From Acidobacteriota bacterium (lineage in GTDB: Bacteria > Acidobacteriota > Terriglobia > Terriglobales > Acidobacteriaceae), in assembly GCA_003225515.1 (NCBI GenBank), contig QIAK01000118.1, positions 1-5,280 of the forward strand: a stretch of DNA of 5,280 nucleotides. The letters run 5' to 3'. A model generated the notes under the pieces. That model was not told the DNA's origin and searched no databases. It worked only from the letters and a program-made list of their open reading frames with translations. Positions 1-5,280 of this stretch are shown here, piece by piece. The stretch's first letter is position 1; each line of letters begins with the position of its first letter. The position numbers and the translations under genes are program-made.

Positions 1-1
1 A

Positions 2-1030
2 GAAGCTGGAAGCCGGGCCAGAAATGGGGTCCGCTTTGGCGCCCGGGGTGATCGCACGCTGATTCTTGCTGATGCGACGGCGATCGCGGAGCAAGTCCCC
101 CTGATTAAGAGTATGTCTCCGAATGCAGACGGGAGTCTTCAGGTCGTCTATGAGGGGGAAAACTGGGCCACGAGGTTTCGCGGTGTCACCCCCGCATTCC
201 TGCAGATTCGACGATGGAATGTGAGGTTGGGAGCTTTCTTCACCGATGCTGACGTGGATGCGGCTGCGCCGGTTTGTGTCCTCGGTCAGACAGTGGTGGA
301 CAATTTGTTCGGCAGCGAAGATCCCATCGGGAAGACGGTCCGCGTCAAGAGCATGCCTTGCAAGGTAGTTGGCGTCTTCCAAGCCAAAGGCTTTTCCGCG
401 ACCGGCCAGGATCAGGACGATTTTGTGGTGATGCCCTTTACGACCGTGCAGAAGAGAATCACTGGAACATTCTGGCTGGACGACATTTTTTGCTCGGCTG
501 TCTCGCGCGAAGCCATGCCGGAAGCTACCAAGCAGATCATCGCTCTCCTGCGCGAACGCCATCATCTGAATCCAGGTGAAGACGACGATTTCAATGTCCG
601 CCGGCCGGAAGATGTGGTACAGGCCCAGTTGGCGACAAGCAGGATCATGACTATACTGCTGGCGAGTGTTGCGTCTTTGTCGTTGCTGGTGGGCGGTATC
701 GGCATCATGAATATCATGCTGGTGTCAGTCAGTCAGCGTACTCGTGAGATCGGGCTGCGACTCGCAGTAGGGGCTACGGAGTCGGACGTCCAACTTCAAT
801 TCTTGAGCGAAGCAATCGCCCTCAGCCTGCTCGGCGGCCTTCTGGGTTTGGGGGCTGGGTTTCTTTCTTCCGCAGTGGTTGAGAATCTCTTCCAAATGCC
901 CACGAAGCTCTCGCCTGAGATCTTTGCCATCGGAGGCCTATTCTCCGCGGGCATGGGAATCTTGTTTGGCTATTATCCTGCCCACAAAGCCTCTCAGCTC
1001 GACCCAATTCAAGGGCTGCGTTACGAATAA
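2..1030 (+). CDS. MacB-type ABC transporter permease, C-terminal part (5' end off window)
   Basis: Inner-membrane permease of the MacB/FtsX family; the visible 342 codons are open to the left edge in the same frame, so the ATG at 113 is an internal methionine, not the start. The text before it (R-T-L-I-L-A-D-A) aligns with residues about 80-90 of the complete paralogue at 1188-2408, so roughly 70-75 residues are missing. Visible residues about 1-210 are the extracytoplasmic MacB core domain, including N-W-A-T-R, D-N-L-F-G, a D-P-I-G-K-T turn and the acidic E-D-D-D-F-N-V-R segment. Then come three membrane segments (about 215-242, 270-292, 305-327), with the conserved G-G-I-G-I-M-N-I-M-L-V stretch and the cytoplasmic Q-R-T-R-E-I-G-L-R-L-A-V-G-A loop that should contact the ATPase. 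It ends in L-D-P-I-Q-G-L-R-Y-E and TAA, as MacB-type permeases typically do. There is no ATPase domain in the visible part; a separate ATPase, and perhaps an adaptor, may lie to the left. The substrate cannot be told. Confidence 0.93.
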   Translation, partial: EAGSRARNGVRFGARGDRTLILADATAIAEQVPLIKSMSPNADGSLQVVYEGENWATRFRGVTPAFLQIRRWNVRLGAFFTDADVDAAAPVCVLGQTVVDNLFGSEDPIGKTVRVKSMPCKVVGVFQAKGFSATGQDQDDFVVMPFTTVQKRITGTFWLDDIFCSAVSREAMPEATKQIIALLRERHHLNPGEDDDFNVRRPEDVVQAQLATSRIMTILLASVASLSLLVGGIGIMNIMLVSVSQRTREIGLRLAVGATESDVQLQFLSEAIALSLLGGLLGLGAGFLSSAVVENLFQMPTKLSPEIFAIGGLFSAGMGILFGYYPAHKASQLDPIQGLRYE

Positions 1031-1187
1031 ACTGACACGTCTTGCCTCTGACATCGCGCTAGGATACCGGCGCTGTCGGCGAAATCCACGTCCAGCTTGA
1101 CGCTCGCCTCAGGATGACTATGTCTAAGAGGAAGGCTGTTGCCCAAATCCACGGTGAACCCTGGAGTCAGCCGAAAAGACCGCACTG
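1031..1187. other. Convergent intergenic gap between the two permease genes
   Basis: This 157-bp stretch separates the stop codons of two tail-to-tail permease genes. I see no convincing rho-independent terminator: no strong GC stem is followed by a T run on either strand. The only structures are weak, such as GCGC arms at about 1056-1073 and an imperfect CCTCT-GACAT / ATGTC-TA-AGAGG pair at 1045-1054 and 1120-1131 with a loop of about 65 bases. Termination may be rho-dependent, or the two transcripts may overlap. Confidence 0.6.
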
Positions 1188-2408
1188 TCATTCGTAGCGT
1201 AGAGCTTCAATTGGATCCAACTGGGCAGCCTTGCGGGCGGGGTAGAAACCAAAAAAAACTCCCACCGCCATGGAAAACACGACGGCGATAAGAATCACGA
1301 CTGGAGAAACGAGAACTGGCCAACTGAGAGTTTTCGTGATGACGTACGAAGCACTGAGGCCGAACAGGATTCCGGCCGTGCCTCCCATCAGGCTCAGGAC
1401 TACGGCCTCAATGAGGAACTGCTGCTGGACGTCGCCTTCAGTTGCGCCAACCGCCATGCGGAGCCCGATTTCTCGGGTACGCTCCGTCACGGAGACCAGC
1501 ATGATATTCATGATGCCGATGCCGCCAACAATGAGCGAAACGCTAGCGATCGAAGCCAGCAGCAAAGTCATAACCTGGCCAGCCTGGTCAGCGACGTCAG
1601 CCATGTCAGCGAGATTTCGGACGAAGAAATCGTCATCATCCCCGGTTCGAATGCGATGGCGATCGCGGAGGAGTCCAGCTATCTGCTGTTGTGCGGCATA
1701 ACTGGCTTGTCGCGACACAGCTGAAACCATGATCCAGCGCAACCAGGGTTGACCGGTGATTTTTTTCTGCAGGGTCGTTAGCGGGATGAGGATGATGTCA
1801 TCCTGATCATCACCCATGGCCGCGGATGTTCCTTTGGGGGTAAGAACACCAGTCACGCGGAAAGGCAGATTGTTGATACGGAGGGTCTGGCCAACGGGAT
1901 CCGTTGTCCCGAAGAGGTTCTTGCGGACCGTTTCACCGATTACGGCTACGTTGGCAGACATCTCCACATCATTTTGCGTGAATGACGAACCCTCTTGAAA
2001 CGGCCAACTGCGAATATCGAAATACTGTGGCTCAGTGCCGTTCAAGCGTGTGGCCCAATTATCGTTGCCAAAGACAACCTGTCCGCTGGAGCTGCTACCC
2101 GGTGCTACCGACTGTGCCGCTGGGCATTCGCGCATGATGGCCAGCATGTCATCGTAGATCAGGGTCTTGGTCGATCCCCAACCCATGTGCATGCCACTGC
2201 GGGTGACAGTTCCCGCACCCACGAACAACAGGTTCGAACCCATCGCCTGAATCTGTTCCTGCATCGTCTGCCGCGCTCCTTGCCCAACCCCGAGCATTGC
2301 AATCACGGCTGCAACGCCGATGATGATGCCCATCATGGTCAGGACGGAACGCATCTTGTTGCGCGCCAGGGTGCGGGTTGCGATTCGGATGATGGCAAGC
2401 AAATCCAT
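1188..2408 (-). CDS. MacB-type ABC transporter permease (FtsX fold), full length
   Basis: Inner-membrane permease subunit of a tripartite MacA/MacB-like exporter, 406 residues. Like YknZ or LolC/E, and unlike E. coli MacB, it has no fused ATPase domain; that is supplied by the next gene upstream. It begins with a cytoplasmic segment (R-T-L-A-R-N-K-M-R-S-V-L-T) leading into TM1 at about 22-44 (M-G-I-I-I-G-V-A-A-V-I-A). Residues about 45-275 form the extracytoplasmic MacB core domain, with N-W-A-T-R near 117-121, D-D-Q-D-D at 200-204 and D-D-D-D-F-F-V-R at 257-264. TM2 is at about 281-306, TM3 at 330-356 and TM4 at 368-390, with the conserved E-R-T-R-E-I-G-L-R loop at 309-317. It ends in L-D-P-I-E-A-L-R-Y-E. 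The ATG lies only 9 bp after the ATPase stop and has no strong Shine-Dalgarno, so translational coupling is likely. It is the last gene of the operon and converges on a paralogue at 2-1030. Family is secure; substrate unknown. Confidence 0.96.
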   Translation of the reverse strand: MDLLAIIRIATRTLARNKMRSVLTMMGIIIGVAAVIAMLGVGQGARQTMQEQIQAMGSNLLFVGAGTVTRSGMHMGWGSTKTLIYDDMLAIMRECPAAQSVAPGSSSSGQVVFGNDNWATRLNGTEPQYFDIRSWPFQEGSSFTQNDVEMSANVAVIGETVRKNLFGTTDPVGQTLRINNLPFRVTGVLTPKGTSAAMGDDQDDIILIPLTTLQKKITGQPWLRWIMVSAVSRQASYAAQQQIAGLLRDRHRIRTGDDDDFFVRNLADMADVADQAGQVMTLLLASIASVSLIVGGIGIMNIMLVSVTERTREIGLRMAVGATEGDVQQQFLIEAVVLSLMGGTAGILFGLSASYVITKTLSWPVLVSPVVILIAVVFSMAVGVFFGFYPARKAAQLDPIEALRYE

Positions 2409-2417
2409 AATTCGTTT

Positions 2418-3203
2418 TTAGTCTTCCAAGGATGGCAGGTGCTTGATGACTTCGGATGCACGCGGCTGATTCTCTGTCCGCTCGTCGCGGCGGATCTTAC
2501 CGTCTCGAAACTGGATGCCGCGTTTGGCGTACTGGGCGATGTCCGGTTCGTGTGTCACCAGGACAACCGTCAGGCCGTCATCGTTAAGTTTCTGGAAAAT
2601 GTCCATGATCTCGACCGATGTGCGGCTATCGAGATTACCCGTAGGCTCGTCCGCTAGCAGGATCGAGGGCCGATTGACCAATGCACGCGCGATCGCCACC
2701 CTCTGCTGCTGGCCGCCCGAAAGCTGTGAAGGAAAGTGGGAGATGCGGTCCGCGAGTCCGACAAGAGCAAGCGCCTCTCGAGAGCGCTTCTCCCCTTCTG
2801 CCTTGCTTATGCGTGCGTATAGTGTTGGGAGTTCGACATTCTCGAGGGCCGTCGTCCGGGACAGCAGGTTGAACCCCTGAAACACGAACCCTAACTTGTG
2901 GTTGCGGATGGTGGCCAGTTCTTTTATGCTGAGGCTGGACACCTCAATGCCTTCGAGAAGATAGCGTCCGGCGCTGGGTTTGTCGAGGCAGCCAAGAATA
3001 TTCATGAATGTCGACTTTCCGCCGCCGCTGGCGCCCATGATGGCGACAAATTCTCCACGCGCGATCTCGATACTCACCCCACGCAGGGCGTGCACCCGCG
3101 TCTCACCCAGTTCGTAGTACTTGTGAACCTCCTGAACCAAAATTACAGGTTGGGCGCCTTTCATGCCTGTATTTGTTGTCTCCGTTTGTGAGGTAGTGAC
3201 CAT
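2418..3203 (-). CDS. MacB/LolD-type ABC transporter ATP-binding protein
   Basis: Cytoplasmic ATPase, 261 residues, that should dimerise and power the permease encoded just downstream. All nucleotide-binding motifs are present in order: aromatic A-loop at K-Y-Y (28-30), Walker A G-A-S-G-G-G-K-S-T (57-65), Q-loop glutamine in F-V-F-Q-G-F (Q109), signature L-S-G-G-Q (161-165), Walker B I-L-L-A-D-E-P (181-187, catalytic E186), D-loop G-N-L-D-S (189-193) and switch histidine in V-T-H-E-P (H218). The G-C-L-D-K-P-S-A-G-R and E-P-T-G-N-L-D wording is typical of the MacB/LolD/YknY subfamily. The third variable P-loop residue is Gly where Ser is usual; this is tolerated. The last 25 or so residues (E-R-T-E-N-Q-P onward) are a poorly conserved tail. 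It is the middle gene, 47 bp after the adaptor stop and 9 bp before the permease. An in-frame ATG at codon 14 (M-K-G-A-Q-P-V) could be the true start; neither has a strong Shine-Dalgarno. Confidence 0.96.
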   Translation of the reverse strand: MVTTSQTETTNTGMKGAQPVILVQEVHKYYELGETRVHALRGVSIEIARGEFVAIMGASGGGKSTFMNILGCLDKPSAGRYLLEGIEVSSLSIKELATIRNHKLGFVFQGFNLLSRTTALENVELPTLYARISKAEGEKRSREALALVGLADRISHFPSQLSGGQQQRVAIARALVNRPSILLADEPTGNLDSRTSVEIMDIFQKLNDDGLTVVLVTHEPDIAQYAKRGIQFRDGKIRRDERTENQPRASEVIKHLPSLED

Positions 3204-3250
3204 CTCGACCTGATTTCGTTGGCTGATCCACTCAGTTACTGGTCACCTGA

Positions 3251-4600
3251 CTACGGGCGTCGTGTAGCCATGCCTGGCCCAGAGGTCTTGCTGGCATTCA
3301 TCGAACCGGTGACGAGTTCCTCGCCTTCCTTTAACTCGCCTTTGAGGACTTCTGCCACCTCGGTGACGGTATGATCGGTGATGCCGGTGCGGATCTTGAC
3401 CGGCTCGAGAGTACTGTCAGGATGCAGCTTCCACAGCATCGCGACATCCAAGCGCGGCGTCCGTCCTTGCTCAGCATTGTTTCTCCCATTCTCCAGGTCG
3501 GGCGCATGGGCGCGAGATTGCTTGCCAGAAGCGCCACTGCTCGGGCTGACGCTCGCAACTGGCTGATTAGCTTTGTCATCCATACCATATTGTTGCAGCA
3601 GCGCGCGGATTTCTTCCGCGCTCAGATCAGGTTTGTAGCGGAGTGCACCATTCGGCACACGCAATGCGTTGCTCGTCGATGCTACGGGAATCGTGATATA
3701 TGCAGTCATGCCCGGGAAAAGCTTCAGTTCCGGGTTGTCGAAGTCAATTACCGTATTGTAAGTAACCACGTTCTGTACCGTCGTGGCGTTCATTCGGATT
3801 TGTGAGACGCGCCCGGTAAACGTATCGCGGGGGAAAGCGTCCACTTTGAATGAGACCACCTGCCCCTTCTTGATCATTCCTACATCCGACTCGTCTGTAC
3901 TGGCGTAGACCTGCATCTTGGTGAGGTCTTGTGCGATGGTGAAGAGCGTAGGCGCTTGTAGCGAGGCCGCGACTGTTTGGCCTACGTCCACGTTCCGGGC
4001 GATCACCGTGCCATCGATCGGAGCATGAATAGTCGTGTAATCCACAGTCAGGGCAGCTTCTTTCTGCTGTACCTGAGCCAGCGCTTGCGTGACTTGAGCG
4101 TCAGCAGCGGAGACGGCCGCCACCGCTGAATCGTGATTGGCTTTCGCCAGATCGAGTTGCTGCTGGCTCATCACTGATTCTTTGGCCAATCCGACAGCGC
4201 GTTCGTAGTCCGCTTTGGTCTGAATTTCTGTTGCTTTGGCTCTTTCGAGGTTGGCTCTGGCCGAGGCCACGTTAGCCTTCGCATTGGCCAGATCCCCTTT
4301 GGCCTGCAGCACAGTGCCTTCGAATAGAGCAGGATCAATCTGCGCAACCACCTGGCCCTTCTTGACGCGGGAGTTGAAATCCACAAAAAGACGAGAAATC
4401 GTTCCTGAATCCTGCGAACCGACCTGGACTGTGATGACCGCGTTGATGGTGCCCGTTGCCTCCACGACCTCGCGAATATCGCCGCGATCGGCCTTGCTCG
4501 TGAAGTATTGCGGTCTGTCCTGCCCACGGTACTTAAAGGCGACCAAGAGGGAGACTACGACGACCACTCCTATTACGATTAGCCAGAGACGCTTGATCAA
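3251..4600 (-). CDS. MacA-like periplasmic adaptor (HlyD/RND membrane-fusion family)
   Basis: Adaptor subunit that should be anchored in the inner membrane and bridge the MacB-type permease to a TolC-like outer-membrane channel. I place the start at a TTG (4600-4598), giving 449 residues: it follows GAGGGG (4610-4605) at ideal spacing and puts only a few residues before the membrane anchor, as in relatives. The upstream in-frame ATG at 4654 would add 18 residues with no ribosome-binding site. In TTG numbering, the anchor is about 5-22 (L-W-L-I-V-I-G-V-V-V-V). The first half of the lipoyl-like domain is 39-89 (V-E-A-T-G-T-I onward), and an Ala/Lys/Gln-rich coiled-coil hairpin is 93-185. The second lipoyl half is 186-225 (I-H-A-P-I-D-G-T-V-I-A-R, then V-G-Q-T-V-A). 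A beta-barrel is 227-307, and a membrane-proximal domain is split over 308-322 and 383-434. Residues about 323-382 are a Ser/Gln/Asn-rich insertion, making it longer than E. coli MacA (about 370). First gene of the operon; no outer-membrane partner is visible. Confidence 0.94.
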   Translation of the reverse strand: MIKRLWLIVIGVVVVVSLLVAFKYRGQDRPQYFTSKADRGDIREVVEATGTINAVITVQVGSQDSGTISRLFVDFNSRVKKGQVVAQIDPALFEGTVLQAKGDLANAKANVASARANLERAKATEIQTKADYERAVGLAKESVMSQQQLDLAKANHDSAVAAVSAADAQVTQALAQVQQKEAALTVDYTTIHAPIDGTVIARNVDVGQTVAASLQAPTLFTIAQDLTKMQVYASTDESDVGMIKKGQVVSFKVDAFPRDTFTGRVSQIRMNATTVQNVVTYNTVIDFDNPELKLFPGMTAYITIPVASTSNALRVPNGALRYKPDLSAEEIRALLQQYGMDDKANQPVASVSPSSGASGKQSRAHAPDLENGRNNAEQGRTPRLDVAMLWKLHPDSTLEPVKIRTGITDHTVTEVAEVLKGELKEGEELVTGSMNASKTSGPGMATRRP

Positions 4601-4604
4601 GTTT

Positions 4605-4610
4605 CCCCTC
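4605..4610 (-). promoter_or_regulatory. Ribosome-binding site deciding the TTG start of the adaptor
   Basis: On the minus strand GAGGGG is followed by AAAC and then TTG, leaving 6 bases between the core GAGG and the start codon. Neither this spacing nor such a motif is found before the upstream in-frame ATG at 4654, so this site argues for initiation at TTG 4600. Confidence 0.75.
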
Positions 4611-4747
4611 GTTTTTGAACTGTAGCCGTGTTCTTGTTCACACTCGCAGCCCATGGGCGAATGCGGCGACCGCCGGCCTTGCTTCCTCGATCTTGCTTTT
4701 GTCCACCGGAACCATGCCGGTCTTGTTCAGATGATAGTACGGGCCTG

Positions 4748-4780
4748 ATTATCGTGCAGTGAGGCTGAAGGAAACCTGAA
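4748..4780 (-). promoter_or_regulatory. Candidate activator-dependent promoter of the exporter operon
   Basis: Reading the minus strand, the element TTCAGGTTTCCTTCA (4780-4766) is followed after 12 bp by GATAAT (4753-4748), five of six matches to the sigma-70 -10 consensus. The position where a -35 would sit (4776-4771, GGTTTC) does not resemble TTGACA, as expected when an activator substitutes for -35 contacts. Inside the element TTCAG recurs at an 11-bp period (TTCAG-N6-TTCAG), the layout of OmpR/PhoB-family response-regulator sites. Transcription would begin near 4741. Confidence 0.5.
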
Positions 4781-4913
4781 ACGAAGATCAGAAAATGTTC
4801 AGGTAGTTGGCTTCCAGTTGCTACTAATGTCGGGCCCAAATTGACTGAGGCTGAGGCGATTCTTCGCCAGGCATCCATTTGGAGTCTGTCATACCGAACG
4901 CACGCCCCGCGTA

Positions 4914-4952
4914 CTGCATACCCGCTCTCGGATCAGCTAATTGGGTATGCAG
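4914..4952. repeat. Perfect 10-bp inverted repeat, candidate operator or hairpin
   Basis: CTGCATACCC at 4914-4923 is exactly complementary to GGGTATGCAG at 4943-4952, with a 19-base spacer and arm centres 29 bp apart. It lies between the two proposed promoters and upstream of the PepSY-like gene's -10. No T run follows on either side, so it is not a standard intrinsic terminator. It could be a dimeric regulator's binding site. Confidence 0.6.
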
Positions 4953-4993
4953 CCAGGGTGGGACAGAAAGAGCCTGCCAATTATTAGCTATTC

Positions 4994-5025
4994 TTCAGGT
5001 TCCCTTCATTTCCAAGGCCTACTAT
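4994..5025 (+). promoter_or_regulatory. Candidate activator-dependent promoter of the PepSY-like gene
   Basis: TTCAGGTTCCCTTCA (4994-5008) is followed after 11 bp by TACTAT (5020-5025), a reasonable -10. The element differs by one base from the copy in front of the exporter operon and has nearly the same distance to its -10. The expected -35 position shows no TTGACA-like sequence. The predicted start near 5032 leaves a very short leader that begins about at the Shine-Dalgarno, so the exact -10 may be slightly different. Confidence 0.45.
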
Positions 5026-5041
5026 TCCAGCAGAGGTGGGT

Positions 5042-5280
5042 ATGACAACTTCACGAATAACAATATGCGTTGTGGTAGGAACGTTGCTACTTTCCGGACT
5101 GGCTTCGGCACAGGATCACGAGAAGAAGGTCAAGAGATCAGACCTGCCAGCCGCTGTTGAAAAAGCTGTTGTCGAGCAGAGCCAGGGATCAACGATCCGT
5201 GGCTTCTCCCAAGAAAAAGAGAACGGGAAAACGTTTTACGAGGCCGAGTTGATGACAAAGGGCCACAGCAAAGACGTGTT
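5042..5280 (+). CDS. Secreted PepSY-like small protein, N-terminal part (3' end off window)
   Basis: The first 79 codons of a gene that continues past the right edge. The ATG follows AGAGG (5032-5036) with 5 bases of spacing, a strong ribosome-binding site. Residues 1-23 form a signal peptide: an Arg-containing start (M-T-T-S-R), a hydrophobic core (I-T-I-C-V-V-V-G-T-L-L-L-S-G-L) and an A-S-A cleavage site before Q24, so the product should be periplasmic. The mature part starts Lys-rich, then reads D-L-P-A-A-V-E-K-A-V (34-43), G-S-T-I-R-G-F-S (49-56), E-N-G-K-T-F-Y-E-A-E-L (60-70) and G-H-S-K-D-V. This helix-then-strand pattern with a conserved F/Y-E-x-E-L strand is that of PepSY-like domains (the family called putative beta-lactamase-inhibitor-like). 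Such proteins often sit near two-component systems and are thought to act in periplasmic sensing or inhibition; none is proven here. It is divergent from the exporter operon and may share its regulator. Confidence 0.82.
   Translation, partial: MTTSRITICVVVGTLLLSGLASAQDHEKKVKRSDLPAAVEKAVVEQSQGSTIRGFSQEKENGKTFYEAELMTKGHSKDV

Larger units (their letters stand above)
4601..5041. other. Divergent control region between adaptor operon and PepSY-like gene
   Basis: These 441 bases separate two divergently transcribed genes and carry no gene I can support. Open frames crossing it on both strands lack ribosome-binding sites and recognisable protein character. It holds two oppositely oriented copies of a 15-bp direct-repeat element (4766-4780 and 4994-5008), a candidate -10 hexamer beside each, one extra lone half-site (4798-4804) and a perfect 10-bp inverted repeat (4914-4952). 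If the proposed exporter promoter is right, its mRNA has an untranslated leader of about 140 bases. Confidence 0.7.

Noticed and set aside
113..1030. ATG at 113 as the start of the left permease
   Set aside because: The frame is open to position 2 and the upstream codons encode residues alignable with the complete paralogue, so this is an internal methionine of a gene cut by the window edge.
1045..1131. Possible terminator in the convergent gap (imperfect CCTCT-GACAT / ATGTC-TA-AGAGG pairing)
   Set aside because: The loop is about 65 bases, the stem has a 2-base bulge and no T run follows, so it does not meet terminator criteria.
1082..1153. Direct repeat AAATCCACG at 1082-1090 and 1145-1153
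   Set aside because: Nine matching bases with no extension or third copy is compatible with chance.
1995..2657. 220-codon plus-strand ORF antisense to the ATPase/permease junction
   Set aside because: It is a shadow of two well-supported genes on the opposite strand, and its His/Cys/Arg-rich translation has no domain character.
4638..4715. 25-codon leader ORF on the minus strand (M-V-P-V-D-K-S-K... to TGA) in the exporter's presumed leader
   Set aside because: It lacks a clear ribosome-binding site and recognisable attenuator features, and an ORF this short is expected by chance.
4597..4878. 93-codon minus-strand ORF whose TGA overlaps the adaptor TTG start
   Set aside because: The overlap looks like translational coupling, but the ORF begins upstream of the proposed promoter, has no ribosome-binding site and no protein-like composition.
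4879..5160. 93-codon plus-strand ORF across the control region
   Set aside because: It overlaps the signal-peptide gene at 5042 in another frame, covers the inverted repeat and promoter elements, and its translation resembles no protein family.

Overview
The window holds parts of two MacAB/YknXYZ-type ABC export systems and the start of a small secreted PepSY-like protein. Three things suggest a Gram-negative member of the Acidobacteriota: separate ATPase and permease genes of the MacB family, a long MacA-like adaptor, and a PepSY-like protein whose wording resembles acidobacterial proteins. The phylum is inferred from protein style, not shown by a marker gene. By eye, base composition is moderately GC-rich and even across the window, and I see no insertion sequence, tRNA, rRNA or CRISPR array.

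Layout, left to right. Positions 2-1030 (+) are the C-terminal part of a MacB-type permease whose N-terminus lies off the left edge. A 157-bp convergent gap follows. Positions 1188-4600 (-) form a complete three-gene operon, transcribed right to left: a MacA-like membrane-fusion/adaptor protein (3251-4600, probably starting at TTG), an ABC ATPase (2418-3203) and a full-length MacB-type permease (1188-2408). Gaps inside the operon are 47 and 9 bp. The two permeases face each other tail to tail, are clearly paralogous and both end in L-R-Y-E. From 4601 to 5041 lies a divergent control region. At 5042 (+) a signal-peptide-bearing PepSY-like protein begins and runs off the right edge.

How the parts work together. 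Two ATPase subunits and the permeases (FtsX/MacB fold) should form the inner-membrane engine. The adaptor should link it across the periplasm to a TolC-like outer-membrane channel, which is not in this window. ATP hydrolysis would drive periplasmic movement of a substrate that cannot be named from sequence (macrolide, peptide, lipid or siderophore are possibilities for the family).

The most interesting signal is in the divergent control region. Two copies of a 15-bp element, TTCAGGTT(T/C)CCTTCA, lie in opposite orientation. Each is followed 11-12 bp downstream by a plausible -10 hexamer, one reading into the exporter operon and one into the PepSY-like gene. Each copy contains TTCA half-sites spaced 11 bp apart, the geometry used by OmpR/PhoB-family response regulators. 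I infer that the exporter and the PepSY-like protein belong to one envelope-response regulon. A separate perfect 10-bp inverted repeat sits between the two promoters.
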